Position numbers and translations under genes: made by a program. Below, one piece after another: positions 18,211 to 26,953 of a stretch of DNA of 64,000 bases. How positions within the stretch are numbered: position 1 is the stretch's first letter; every line of letters starts with the position of its first letter. The notes below the pieces were generated by a model, which did not search any database, was not told the origin of the DNA, and saw only the letters and a program-made list of their open reading frames with translations. Location: contig NZ_FKBR01000006.1 of assembly GCF_900078335.1 (NCBI RefSeq), positions 248,001-312,000 of the forward strand, read 5' to 3'. This stretch comes from Bordetella trematum. GTDB lineage: Bacteria > Pseudomonadota > Gammaproteobacteria > Burkholderiales > Burkholderiaceae_B.

Positions 18211-19872
18211 ATGATGTCCAAATTCACTCTGGCTCGGTTTTCCGGCGCCGGCCTGCGCGGCCGGGGTTGGCTGCTGGCAGCCGTCCTGGTTGCACTCGCC
18301 GTCCTGGCGCCCCTGATCAGCCTGGGATGGTGGGCTTTCGACTCTGACCTGTCGCACTGGAACCACCTCGCACGCTACGTGCTGCCGCAGGCCCTGGCCA
18401 ACACCGCCTTGCTGCTGACCGGCGTCGGCGTACTGGTGACCCTGCTGGGTACCGGGGCCGCCTGGCTCGTCGCTGCCTACGATTTCCCCTCCCGCAAGAC
18501 CCTGGTCTGGGCCTTGCTGCTGCCGCTGGCGGTGCCGACCTATATCATCGCCTTCGCCTATCTCGATCTGCTGCATCCGATCGGCCCGATCCAGTCCACG
18601 CTGCGCGACCTGCTGGGCTACGACAGCCCGCGCCAGTTCCGCCTGCCGGACCTGCGCTCCATCGGCGGCGCCATCTTCGTGCTGGGTTTCGTGCTGTATC
18701 CCTACGTGTATCTCAGCACGCGCGTCATGTTCATGACGCAGGCGGCCAGCCTGATCGAGGCTGCGCGCACGCTGGGAGCCGGGCGCTGGGGGGTGTTCTT
18801 CCGCGTTGCGCTGCCGCTGGCCCGGCCGGCCATCGCCGTGGGTGTGAGTCTGGCCCTGCTGGAGACCCTCAACGATATCGGCGCCTCCGAATTCCTGGGC
18901 GTGCAAACCCTCACCGTCTCGGTCTACACCACCTGGGTGACGCGCTCCGATCTGGCCAGCGCTGCCCAGATCGCCCTGACCATGCTGGCCTTCGTGGTGG
19001 CCCTGGTGCTGCTGGAGCGGCGCGGGCGCAAGCGCCAACGCTATGCCAACACTCAGCGCATGCGGCCCATGCAGCCGCAACGCCTGCGCGGGACGGCGGC
19101 CGCCGTGGCCGTTGTGCTCGGCTGGACCCCGGTGGTCGTGGGCTTTGTGGCCCCGGCGCTCTATCTGGTGGCCGAAACCTACAAGCGCCTGCACCTGGTT
19201 GGCGCCGTGTCCGAACAGTTGCTCTCCAGCCTGGGCAATACCCTGCTGGTGGCCGGCTGCGCCACGGTCCTGACGGTCCTCGGCGGCCTGGCGGTGGCCT
19301 GGGCGGCACGCAACCTGGGGCCCGGCGCAGGTCTGGCGCGAGTCTGCGCTCGCGTGGCCAGCCTGGGCTACGCCGTACCGGGCACGGTACTGGCCATCGG
19401 ATTGCTGGCGCCGTTTGCCGCCATCGATCGTCTGGCTGGAGATCTCTTCGGCTTTCCGGGCATGTTGCTCATGGGCAGCATTGCCGCGCTGGTCGGCGCC
19501 TATGCGATCCGCTTTCTGGCCATCTCGGCCGGCGGCGTGGAAGCCGGGCTGGCACGCATTCCGCCCTCGCTGGAGCAGGCCTCGCGTCTGCTGGGCGAGA
19601 CTCCCAGCAGCACGCTGCGGCGGGTGCACCTGCCGCTGCTGCGCCCTGCCCTGGCCGCCGCCGCCCTGCTCGTCTTCGTGGACACCATGAAGGAACTGCC
19701 GGCCACGCTGCTGCTGCGGCCGCTCAATTTCGACACTCTGGCGACCTGGCTTTATGCGGAAGCGGCACGGGGCACCTACGAGGAAGGCGCCGTGGCGGCC
19801 CTGACCATCGTGGTGGCCGGCCTGCTGCCGGTGATCCTGCTTGCCCGCACCAACCTCAAGATGGGACATTGA
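18211..19872 (+). CDS. fbpB: Ferric iron ABC transporter permease FbpB
   Basis: A 553-residue fused-duplicate permease with about twelve membrane segments, as in FbpB/ThiP-type iron transporters. Two EAA-type loops are visible: AASLIEAARTLGAGRWGVFF in the first half and IPPSLEQASRLLGETPSSTL in the second. The C-terminal stretch DTMKELPATLLLRPLNFDTL is highly typical of iron permeases. Two ATG codons at 18211 and 18214 are the likely starts; an in-frame TTG at 18196 is less likely. The ribosome site is weak. Confidence 0.93.
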   Translation: MMSKFTLARFSGAGLRGRGWLLAAVLVALAVLAPLISLGWWAFDSDLSHWNHLARYVLPQALANTALLLTGVGVLVTLLGTGAAWLVAAYDFPSRKTLVWALLLPLAVPTYIIAFAYLDLLHPIGPIQSTLRDLLGYDSPRQFRLPDLRSIGGAIFVLGFVLYPYVYLSTRVMFMTQAASLIEAARTLGAGRWGVFFRVALPLARPAIAVGVSLALLETLNDIGASEFLGVQTLTVSVYTTWVTRSDLASAAQIALTMLAFVVALVLLERRGRKRQRYANTQRMRPMQPQRLRGTAAAVAVVLGWTPVVVGFVAPALYLVAETYKRLHLVGAVSEQLLSSLGNTLLVAGCATVLTVLGGLAVAWAARNLGPGAGLARVCARVASLGYAVPGTVLAIGLLAPFAAIDRLAGDLFGFPGMLLMGSIAALVGAYAIRFLAISAGGVEAGLARIPPSLEQASRLLGETPSSTLRRVHLPLLRPALAAAALLVFVDTMKELPATLLLRPLNFDTLATWLYAEAARGTYEEGAVAALTIVVAGLLPVILLARTNLKMGH

Positions 19873-19876
19873 CCTC

Positions 19877-20656
19877 GTGCCCAAGCTGCTAGAACTCGCT
19901 CATCTCGCCCTGGCCTACGACACCCCGCAAGGCCTCAAATCGGTGGTCAAGGACCTGAGCCTGACCTTGCCGGCCGGCCAGATCGGCTGCCTGCTGGGAG
20001 AGTCGGGCTGCGGCAAGACCACGGTGCTGCGCGCCATCGCCGGCTTCGAACCGCTGCGCGCCGGGTCCATCTCCCTGGGGGGGCGTGTCCTGTCTTCGGA
20101 ATCCGAACAAGTCGCGCCCGAAAAGCGCAATGTCGGCATGATGTTTCAGGATTACGCCTTGTTTCCGCACCTGACCGTGTCGCAGAACGTGGCTTTCGGG
20201 CTGCGTCGCCAGACGCGCGAGGCGCAGCGCCAGCGCGTGGCCGAAATGCTCGATCTGGTGGGCCTGGGCCATGTCGCGCATAGCTATCCGCACGAGATTT
20301 CCGGCGGGCAGCAGCAACGGGTTGCGCTGGCACGCGCCCTGGCACCTTCGCCGGAGCTGTTGCTGCTGGACGAACCGTTCTCCAACCTCGATGTGGACAC
20401 GCGCGAACGACTGGCCTTCGAGGTTCGGGAAATCCTCACTGCCACCGGCCATACCGCGATACTGGTCACCCACAACCAGGCCGAAGCTTTCGCCATCGCC
20501 GACCAGATCGGCATCATGGCCCAGGGCGAGCTGATGCAATGGGACAGCCCCTATAACCTGCGTCATGCGCCGGCCAGCGACTTCGTGCGCGACTACATCC
20601 GCCGCGAAACGCTGCAGGCGCAACGCGAGGCGGCCTACTCGCGCGGACGCGAATAG
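19877..20656 (+). CDS. fbpC: Ferric iron ABC transporter ATP-binding protein FbpC
   Basis: A 259-residue ATPase. I choose the GTG at 19877, four bases after the fbpB stop, because the conserved sequence begins there (PKLLELAHLALAYDTPQG). Walker A is GESGCGKTT, the signature ISGGQQQRVALARAL, Walker B LLLLDEPFSNLD and the H-loop VTHNQAEAFAIADQ. It is shorter than Neisseria-type FbpC and lacks most of the C-terminal regulatory domain. It powers ferric ion uptake with FbpAB. Confidence 0.92.
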   Translation: MPKLLELAHLALAYDTPQGLKSVVKDLSLTLPAGQIGCLLGESGCGKTTVLRAIAGFEPLRAGSISLGGRVLSSESEQVAPEKRNVGMMFQDYALFPHLTVSQNVAFGLRRQTREAQRQRVAEMLDLVGLGHVAHSYPHEISGGQQQRVALARALAPSPELLLLDEPFSNLDVDTRERLAFEVREILTATGHTAILVTHNQAEAFAIADQIGIMAQGELMQWDSPYNLRHAPASDFVRDYIRRETLQAQREAAYSRGRE

Positions 20657-20675
20657 GCCGCGGCTGCCCCCTCCC

Positions 20676-21575
20676 TCAGGAACGGGGTTCAGGCAAGGGA
20701 ATGAACTCGGTTTCGTCGCCGGGCACCACCTGATTGAATCGCCCCTGCTGCCAGTCGTGCTTGGCCTGCTCGATGCGCTCCTTGCGGCTGGACACGAAGT
20801 TCCACCAGATGAAACGCGGGCCATCCAAGGGTTCGCCCCCCAGCAGCGCAAAACGCGCCTCGCTTTCGGCACGGATCGTGATAGGACAGCCCGCCTTGAA
20901 CACCAGCAGACGGCCCGCCTCGAAACGCTGCCCGTCGACCGCCACGCTGCCCTGCGTCAGGTAGGCGGCACGCTCCTCGTGCTCGGCCGGCAGCTCCAAC
21001 CGGGCCCCGGCTCGCATGCGCACATCTCCCAGGAACAAAGGCGACAAGGTCTTGACCGGCGAGGTCTTGCCGAACAGGCTGCCGGCGACAATCTGGGCGC
21101 TTACGCCCTCGCCTTCGACCACAGGCTGCGCGTCGCGGCCATGGTGCCAGAAGCCCGGTTCGGTTTCTTCGTGCTCGCGGGTCAGACCTACCCAGAACTG
21201 AAGGCCGAAGAGTTGCTGCGGCGCCTGACGGCTTTCCGGCGAAGAACGCTCGGAGTGCACGATGCCGCGCCCAGCCGTCATCCAGTTGACCTCGCCCGGC
21301 AAAATGGTCTGCACATGGCCTGCGCCATCACGGTGCACGATACCGCCCTCATACAGATACGTTACCGTGGACAGCCCGATGTGCGGGTGCGGACGCACAT
21401 CCAGGCCCTGGCCTGCGCCAAAGGTAACCGGGCCCATTTCGTCGAGAAAGACAAAGGGACCCACCATCCGCCGCTGCGCGGAAGGCAGCGCGCGGCGGAC
21501 CTGCAGGTCGCCCAGGTCGCTGCTGCGGGGAACAACCACGGTCTCCAGCGGCGACACGGATTCGGGATGAGACAT
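20676..21575 (-). CDS. Pirin family protein
   Basis: A 299-residue bicupin. The start at 21575 follows a CTGGAG ribosome site. The N-terminal cupin has the metal-binding pattern [17 protein letters not shown], followed by [18 protein letters not shown] and, later, [11 protein letters not shown]. Pirins of this type include quercetin 2,3-dioxygenases and redox-sensitive regulators, so the reaction is uncertain. It lies 73 bp downstream of a second, shorter pirin on the same strand and probably shares its promoter and LysR control. Confidence 0.9.
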   Translation of the reverse strand: MSHPESVSPLETVVVPRSSDLGDLQVRRALPSAQRRMVGPFVFLDEMGPVTFGAGQGLDVRPHPHIGLSTVTYLYEGGIVHRDGAGHVQTILPGEVNWMTAGRGIVHSERSSPESRQAPQQLFGLQFWVGLTREHEETEPGFWHHGRDAQPVVEGEGVSAQIVAGSLFGKTSPVKTLSPLFLGDVRMRAGARLELPAEHEERAAYLTQGSVAVDGQRFEAGRLLVFKAGCPITIRAESEARFALLGGEPLDGPRFIWWNFVSSRKERIEQAKHDWQQGRFNQVVPGDETEFIPLPEPRS

Positions 21576-21648
21576 GCTAGGTTCTCCAGGGAAGTCGGGA
21601 TGCCGGCTGGCGGAGCACCTTGCCCCGCCAGCATCTTTGGGTCTTACT

Positions 21649-22347
21649 TTAGGGTAAATCAAACACCAGTACATCGGCCGCCTCGCCTGCGCTCAGAAGC
21701 AAACGACTCTCGGCTTGCACGGCCAACCCGTCGCCGGCGTTCAACACCTGCCCATTGACCGTCAGCCGGCCGCGCGCCAGGTGGACCCAGGCCCGGCGTC
21801 CCGCCGCCAGCGGCAGTTCCGCCTGCTCCTGACCGTCGAAAAGCCCCGCGTACAAACGGACATCCTGGTGCAATCTCATCGACCCCTGTGCGCCGTCGGG
21901 CGAAGCGACCAGACAGAGGCGGCCGCGCTTGCTGGCTTCGTCGAAAGTCTTCTGGTCATACTCGGGCTCGATCCCCGTGACGTCCGGTTCGATCCAGATC
22001 TGCAGCATATGCGTGGGCGCATCGGGCTGCGGATTGAACTCCGAATGCAGCACCCCGCGTCCGGCGCTCATACGCTGAACGTCTCCCGGGCGGATGACCG
22101 AACCCGTTCCCATGCTGTCCTTGTGCGCTACGGCGCCTTCCAGGACATAGGTGATGATCTCCATATCCCGGTGTCCATGCGTGCCGAACCCCCTGCCCGC
22201 CGCGATCCGGTCGTCGTTGATGACACGCAGCGGCCCGAAGCCCATGTGGGCCGGGTCGTAGTAGTTGGCGAAAGAAAAAGTATGGTGAGTGTCGAGCCAG
22301 CCATGGTTGGCGTGGCCGCGGTCAGCGGCCGGGCGCAGCGTGAGCAT
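21649..22347 (-). CDS. YhhW-type pirin/quercetin 2,3-dioxygenase-like protein
   Basis: A 232-residue bicupin close in size and sequence to Escherichia coli YhhW. It starts [20 protein letters not shown] and continues [18 protein letters not shown]. Metal ligands are in [19 protein letters not shown] and the following HKDSMG, with [13 protein letters not shown] after it. YhhW acts on quercetin in vitro; the natural substrate is unknown. It is divergent from a LysR regulator, and an operator-like palindrome lies 15 bp before its start codon. Confidence 0.9.
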   Translation of the reverse strand: MLTLRPAADRGHANHGWLDTHHTFSFANYYDPAHMGFGPLRVINDDRIAAGRGFGTHGHRDMEIITYVLEGAVAHKDSMGTGSVIRPGDVQRMSAGRGVLHSEFNPQPDAPTHMLQIWIEPDVTGIEPEYDQKTFDEASKRGRLCLVASPDGAQGSMRLHQDVRLYAGLFDGQEQAELPLAAGRRAWVHLARGRLTVNGQVLNAGDGLAVQAESRLLLSAGEAADVLVFDLP

Positions 22348-22361
22348 GATGCCCTCCTGAT

Positions 22362-22375
22362 TTCAATAATTTGAA
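22362..22375. promoter_or_regulatory. Operator-like palindrome next to the pirin start
   Basis: TTCAATAATTTGAA, an AT-rich imperfect palindrome in otherwise GC-rich DNA, 15 bp upstream of the yhhW-like start. It shares the 13 bases ATAATTTGAATAC with the site at 22482-22496 in the same orientation. It is probably a binding site for the divergent LysR protein. Confidence 0.6.
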
Positions 22376-22481
22376 TACACAGCCGGTCGATTCACTTGAG
22401 GAAAACGCCCGATGTGTTGCCTATGAAGACCATTATCAAGCTTGGATGCCACCGCAGGGTGGCCTAGAATTGAAGATGTCA

Positions 22482-22496
22482 TTCAAATAATTTGAA
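22482..22496. promoter_or_regulatory. Operator-like palindrome next to the LysR start
   Basis: TTCAAATAATTTGAA has two perfect 7-bp arms around one central base and fits the T-N11-A form of LysR sites. It ends 5 bp before the LysR start codon, so bound protein would block its own translation start region or promoter clearance. It pairs with 22362-22375; the two centres are about 120 bp apart. Confidence 0.65.
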
Positions 22497-22501
22497 TACC
22501 A

Positions 22502-23464
22502 ATGTCTCCCACGCTTTCCCATACGCCCGCGCCGGGCGCCATCACGCCCGACCTGCTGCTGATGGTCGATGCCATTGCCCGTCACGGCAGTTTTGCCCGT
22601 GCGGCGCGCGAACTGGGCAAGGTGCCGTCGGCTGTCACCTACTCGGTGCGCAAGCTGGAAGATCGTCTCGATGTGCTGCTGTTCGATCGCAGCGGCCAGC
22701 GCGCCCGGCTCACGCCGGCCGGAGAAACGCTGCTCAAGGATGGCCGGCTGCTGTTGCAATCGCTGGATGAACTGGCCTGCCGCGTACGCCGCGTGGCGAC
22801 CGGCTGGGAAGTCGAATTGCGCATCGCCGTCAGCGCCGTGCTGCCCTGGGAACCGCTGTTCGACCTTGTGCGCGACTTCGAGAGCGAAGCCGGTGGGACC
22901 ACTCTGCAGTTTTCCGAGGAAGTGCTCAGCGGCACCTGGGACGCACTGGCCAGCGGGCGAGCCGATCTGGTGATCGGCGCCGATGCCGCCACCGCACCGG
23001 CCGGGGCCTATCGCAGTCTGGCCATGGGGCAAACCCAATTCGGCTTTTGCGTGGCGCCCGAGCATCCGCTGGCCGGGCTGCCGCGCGCATTGAGCGCGCA
23101 GGACATCGCCGCCCATTGCGCCATCGTGGTGGCCGATACGGCACGCGATCTGCCGCCGGGCACGCGCGGCTTGCTGGACAGCCAGCGACGCATCGTCATG
23201 CCCAATATGCGCGCCAAGCTACAGGCGCAGATCCAAGGCCTAGGTTGCGGCTTTCTGCCCTTGACGCTGGCTGCAACGGCCATCGCGCGGGGCCAGCTCG
23301 TGCTGTGCGAGGTGGAGGACGTGATCACGCCCACCGAACAGGTGCTGTACGCCTGGCGTGCCGGCCAGCCCGGGCGGGCCCTGCAATGGTGGCTGCAACG
23401 GCTGCAATCGCCACGTCTGTGCGAAAGCCTGCTGGGCGTGCGGCTGGAAGCGTCCGCCGAGTGA
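22502..23464 (+). CDS. LysR family transcriptional regulator (pirin locus)
   Basis: A 320-residue LysR protein. The helix-turn-helix is in MVDAIARHGSFARAARELGK followed by VPSAVTYSVRKLEDRLDVLL and FDRSGQRARLTPAG. The effector-binding domain follows from about residue 100. It is closest in feel to the YhaJ/DcrR-type regulators found beside yhaK/yhhW-like pirins. It is divergent from the two pirin genes and the matching palindromes suggest it controls both itself and them. Confidence 0.88.
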   Translation: MSPTLSHTPAPGAITPDLLLMVDAIARHGSFARAARELGKVPSAVTYSVRKLEDRLDVLLFDRSGQRARLTPAGETLLKDGRLLLQSLDELACRVRRVATGWEVELRIAVSAVLPWEPLFDLVRDFESEAGGTTLQFSEEVLSGTWDALASGRADLVIGADAATAPAGAYRSLAMGQTQFGFCVAPEHPLAGLPRALSAQDIAAHCAIVVADTARDLPPGTRGLLDSQRRIVMPNMRAKLQAQIQGLGCGFLPLTLAATAIARGQLVLCEVEDVITPTEQVLYAWRAGQPGRALQWWLQRLQSPRLCESLLGVRLEASAE

Positions 23465-23530
23465 TCCATGCCTGCCAGCGGCAGCCCCTGGCTTTGGCCG
23501 GCGGCACCCCCCAGCCAGAGCCCGAAAGCC

Positions 23531-23567
23531 GCGAGCCCCCTCCCGTCTGTGACAGGAGGGGGCTCGC
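23531..23567. terminator. Hairpin between convergent lysR and livF
   Basis: A 13-bp perfect stem (arms 23531-23543 and 23555-23567, 11-nt loop) in the 134-bp gap between two converging genes. No strong T tract follows on either strand, so efficiency is uncertain, but position and stem length suit a bidirectional terminator. Confidence 0.6.
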
Positions 23568-23598
23568 GCTCCGTGCATGCCGGCAGGACCCGCCAGGC

Positions 23599-24309
23599 TC
23601 AGGCGCCCAGATACGCCTCGAGCACGCGCGGATGACCCAGCAGCTCGCGGCCGGTGCCTTGTAAAGCCATCGCGCCATTCTCGAGCACGTAGCCGTACTG
23701 CGCAATCTTGAGCGCCTGGCGCACGTTCTGCTCTACCAGAAAGAGCGTCAAGCCGTCGGCGTTGATGGCGCGCAGCGAGCGGAAAATCTCCTGCACCACG
23801 ATCGGGGCCAACCCCATCGAGGGCTCATCAAGCAGCAGCACGCGCGGCTTGGCCATCAGCGCCCGCCCGATAGCCAGCATCTGCTGCTCGCCGCCGGAAA
23901 GGTTGCCGGCCATGCCGTTGATGCGTTCCTTGAGCCGGGGAAACAGGTTGAAGACGTACTCCAGGTCAGAAGCAATGTGCTTCAGCCCGCGCCGGTAGGC
24001 GCCCAGCTCAAGATTCTCGAGCACCGTCATGGTGGTGAGAATCGCGCGCCCTTCCGGCACCTGCACGATGCCACGCGCCACCAGCTGATGCGGCGGCAGT
24101 TGGGTGATGTCCTCGCCCTCGAACGTGACGCGGCCGCGCGCCTTGGGCAGCAGCCCAGAGAGCGCCAGCAAAGTGGTGGACTTGCCGGCGCCGTTGGCGC
24201 CCACCAAGGCGGTGATTTCACCCTGGTTCAGGTCCAGGTCGATGCCGCGTACCGCCTCGATGTGACCGTAGTTGACTTCCAGCCCGCGGACTTCCAGCAT
24301 GGCGCTCAT
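23599..24309 (-). CDS. livF: Branched-chain amino acid ABC transporter ATP-binding protein LivF
   Basis: A 236-residue ATPase. It starts MSAMLEVRGLEVNYGHIEAV, a LivF hallmark. Walker A is GANGAGKST, the signature LSGGEQQMLAIGRAL, Walker B VLLLDEPSMGLAP and the H-loop region LFLVEQNVRQALKIA. Its ATG overlaps the livG stop as ATGA. It is the last gene of the complete operon livK-H-M-G-F. Confidence 0.95.
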   Translation of the reverse strand: MSAMLEVRGLEVNYGHIEAVRGIDLDLNQGEITALVGANGAGKSTTLLALSGLLPKARGRVTFEGEDITQLPPHQLVARGIVQVPEGRAILTTMTVLENLELGAYRRGLKHIASDLEYVFNLFPRLKERINGMAGNLSGGEQQMLAIGRALMAKPRVLLLDEPSMGLAPIVVQEIFRSLRAINADGLTLFLVEQNVRQALKIAQYGYVLENGAMALQGTGRELLGHPRVLEAYLGA

Positions 24310-25121
24310 TGTGCTTCCTCCGCGCGCGCGGCGCGCCCGGGCGCCGCTTCGGTGTCTTCGTCCTCATCGTCTTCGCGGCCCAGATAAGCCTCGATGACCT
24401 GTTCGTTGTTGCGAATGGCGTCGGGGCCGCCGCGCGCGATGATCTTGCCGAAGTTCAGCACCGCGATCTCTTCGCACAGCCCCATGACGAAGCGCATATC
24501 GTGCTCGATCATGAGAATGGTGTAGCCGCGGTCGCGGATGGCGAAGATCTCGTTCATCAGTTCGGCGCGCTCGCCGGTATTCATGCCGGCCACCGGTTCG
24601 TCCAGCAGGAGCAGCTTGGGCTCGGTGGCCAGCGCACGCGCCAGCTCCAGACGGCGCTGCTCGCCGTACGACAGGTTATCGGCCAGGTCATTGGCCTTGT
24701 GATCCAGCCGCATCCAGCTCAGCAGTTCGTGGGCGCGTTCCCGGGCCCGCTGCTCATGCTCGCGAAAACCCGGCAGACCCAGCAACAGACTGGCGAAACC
24801 GTAGTTCATGTGCCGGTAGGCACCCACCACCACGTTTTCGAGCAGCGTCATTTCCTTGAACAGACGGATGTTCTGGAAGGTGCGCGCAATTCCCATGCGG
24901 GTAATGTTGTGCGGCGCACGGCGCAGCACGCTCTGGCCATTGAAGGTGATCGTACCGCCGCTGGGCGGCAGCAGGCCGGTGATCAGGTTGAACACCGTGG
25001 TCTTGCCGGCGCCATTGGGCCCGATCAGGCCATAGATGCTGCCCTCGGGGACCGACAAACTGACGTCATGCAGCACGTGCAGACCGCCAAAGCTCTTGGA
25101 GATATGAGACAACTCAAGCAT
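24306..25121 (-). CDS. livG: Branched-chain amino acid ABC transporter ATP-binding protein LivG
   Basis: A 271-residue ATPase. It starts MLELSHISKSFGGLHVLHDV. Walker A is GPNGAGKTT, the LivG-specific arm includes GIARTFQNIRLFKEMTLLEN, the signature is LSYGEQRRLELARAL and Walker B is LLLLDEPVAGMN. The C-terminal extension after the usual AYLG end is unusually acidic then alanine-rich (REDDEDEDTEAAPGRAARAE). It overlaps livM by 8 bp and livF by 4 bp. Confidence 0.95.
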   Translation of the reverse strand: MLELSHISKSFGGLHVLHDVSLSVPEGSIYGLIGPNGAGKTTVFNLITGLLPPSGGTITFNGQSVLRRAPHNITRMGIARTFQNIRLFKEMTLLENVVVGAYRHMNYGFASLLLGLPGFREHEQRARERAHELLSWMRLDHKANDLADNLSYGEQRRLELARALATEPKLLLLDEPVAGMNTGERAELMNEIFAIRDRGYTILMIEHDMRFVMGLCEEIAVLNFGKIIARGGPDAIRNNEQVIEAYLGREDDEDEDTEAAPGRAARAEEAQ

Positions 25122-25980
25122 GGCGCTTGCCTCCCTGACGCATCCAGCGCTTGAAGCGGGCCGGATCCCAGATGCCTTGCGGCAGGAACAGCACGATGAC
25201 CACCAGGATCACCCCGTTGACCACCAGGCGGAAATCCGCAAAACCGCGCAGCAGCTCGGGCAGCGTGGTGATGATGACACTGCCCAGCACCGGACCGGCC
25301 AGCCCGCCGATGCCGCCCAGGATGGCCATGGTCAGGATCTCGACGCCACGGTCAAAGCCATATTCGCTCGGCCCGATGAAAAAGGTCAGGTGGGCATTGA
25401 GCGCGCCGGCCAGGCCGGCAATCATCGCGCCGGCCACGAAGGCGAGCATCTTGTTGGAACGCACGTCGATGCCCATCAGGCCGGCGGCGGTCTCGTCGCC
25501 ACGGATGGCGTCAAAGGCGCGACCCACCTTGGACTTGCGCATGCGCCACAGAATGAACAGCACCACCACCACCGCCAGCAGCACGTGCCACCACTCGGTC
25601 ATTTGCGGAATGCCGTTAAGCCCCAGCGCCCCCCCGGTGATGGAGTCGGTATTGAGCACCACCACCCGCACCACCTCGCCAAAGCCCAGTGTGGCCATGG
25701 CCAGATAGACCCCGGACAGCCGTAAGGTTGGCAGCCCGATAAGCGCCGCCACGATCGCCGGGGCCACCATGCCGCCGGCCAGCGCCAGCGGAAAGGAAGC
25801 TTCGTAGTTCATGGTGAGCAGCGCCGCCGCGTAGGCGCCGATGCCCATGAAGGCGGCATTCGCCATGGCCAGCATGCCGCAGGCCAGCGTCAGCCAGATC
25901 GACAGCGCCAGCAAAGCGTTGGTGCCCAGCGTGAGCACCAGATTGCCATAAATGGCCCAGAAATTTTCGAATCCGCTCAT
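25114..25980 (-). CDS. livM: Branched-chain amino acid ABC transporter permease LivM
   Basis: A 288-residue permease without the long N-terminal extension of the other LivM in this window. Core signatures are FMGIGAYAAALLTMNYEASF, SGVYLAMATLGFGEVVRVVV and GGIGGLAGPVLGSVIITTLP. I use the ATG at 25980; a GTG directly before it (25983) is one base from the livH stop and could be the real start. It overlaps livG by 8 bp. Confidence 0.94.
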   Translation of the reverse strand: MSGFENFWAIYGNLVLTLGTNALLALSIWLTLACGMLAMANAAFMGIGAYAAALLTMNYEASFPLALAGGMVAPAIVAALIGLPTLRLSGVYLAMATLGFGEVVRVVVLNTDSITGGALGLNGIPQMTEWWHVLLAVVVVLFILWRMRKSKVGRAFDAIRGDETAAGLMGIDVRSNKMLAFVAGAMIAGLAGALNAHLTFFIGPSEYGFDRGVEILTMAILGGIGGLAGPVLGSVIITTLPELLRGFADFRLVVNGVILVVIVLFLPQGIWDPARFKRWMRQGGKRHA

Positions 25981-25983
25981 CAC

Positions 25984-26865
25984 TTATGCCTTTCGTTGAA
26001 CCACTTTGCCGAACAGGCCCTGCGGACGCACCAGCAGGATCAGGAACAGCAGACCGAAAGCCACGGCATCCCGCATCGTCGAGCCGATATAGGCCACCGA
26101 CAGCACCTCGGCGAAACCCAGGAACAGGCCGCCCAGCATGGCGCCACGGATGTCGCCCATGCCTCCCAGGATGATGACCGCGATGCCCTTGTGCAGCATG
26201 GGCTGGCCCATCAGCGGGAAGAGCGCATTGGAATAAAGGCCGATGAGCACGCCCGCCACGCCGCCCAGCGCAGCGGCAGCGAACGACGTGGTGATGAACA
26301 GGCGCTCGACGTTGATGCCCAGCAGCCAGGCCGCCTTGGGCGACTCGGCGATGGCGCGCAGCGCGCGACCGAACTGGGTGCGGCGCATCACGAACATCAG
26401 CACCGCCATCAGCGCAAAGGACAGGAAAATGATGCCCAGCTCGATCACGGTCAGGTGCATGCCGCCGATCTCGATCACTTCCTCGGGCACGGTGCCGTGC
26501 GGGAAGCGCAGATTGCTGGCGCCAAAGATGCCCTGAACGGTGTTGTTCAGGATGATGCCCACGCCGATGGTGGCGATCATGGGGATCAGGTGCGGTGCGT
26601 TGCGCTTGCGCAGCGGCTTGAGCACCAGGTAATCAATCAGCACGCCGGTCAGGCCGGCCACCATGAAAGCCACCGCCAGCGCCGCCCACAGCGGCAGCGA
26701 GAGCTGCTCGACCACGGTCAGCGCCGCATAGGCGCCCACCATGAACACCGCGCCATGCGCGAGGTTGATGACTCCGAGCACGCCGAAAACCAGCGTGAAG
26801 CCCAACGCAAAAAGCGCGTAGACCGCGCCAAGCGATAAGGCATTGACGAATTGTTGTTCCAACAT
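25984..26865 (-). CDS. livH: Branched-chain amino acid ABC transporter permease LivH
   Basis: A 293-residue permease starting MLEQQFVNALSLGAVYALFA, with VLGVINLAHGAVFMVGAYAA and the C-terminal AVIILGGMGDIRGAMLGGLF loop. It is diverged from the other LivH in the window, so the two operons are not a recent duplication. It lies 88 bp after the receptor gene, with a strong hairpin between them. Confidence 0.94.
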   Translation of the reverse strand: MLEQQFVNALSLGAVYALFALGFTLVFGVLGVINLAHGAVFMVGAYAALTVVEQLSLPLWAALAVAFMVAGLTGVLIDYLVLKPLRKRNAPHLIPMIATIGVGIILNNTVQGIFGASNLRFPHGTVPEEVIEIGGMHLTVIELGIIFLSFALMAVLMFVMRRTQFGRALRAIAESPKAAWLLGINVERLFITTSFAAAALGGVAGVLIGLYSNALFPLMGQPMLHKGIAVIILGGMGDIRGAMLGGLFLGFAEVLSVAYIGSTMRDAVAFGLLFLILLVRPQGLFGKVVQRKA

Positions 26866-26882
26866 TGGGGACGTTCCAAATC

Positions 26883-26923
26883 AAAAGCGCCTTGCGGACG
26901 GCGTCCTGGCCGTCCGCAAGGCG
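26883..26923 (-). terminator. Hairpin plus T4 between the receptor gene and livH (probable attenuator)
   Basis: A 14-bp perfect stem (arms 26888-26901 and 26910-26923, 8-nt loop) followed on the minus strand by a C and four T residues. It occupies the same place as the hairpin at 2267-2303 in the other liv operon and probably also protects the receptor mRNA 3' end or reduces read-through into the permease genes. Confidence 0.65.
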
Positions 26924-26953
26924 TATCCCTCGGTCGAGGGGACCCGTTACTGC

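Noticed and set aside
17029-19884. Very long open frame (951 codons) on the minus strand opposite fbpA and fbpB
   Set aside because: Its composition (runs of Gln, His, Gly, Arg) has no domain likeness and it is fully antisense to two clear genes. Long antisense frames are expected in GC-rich coding DNA.
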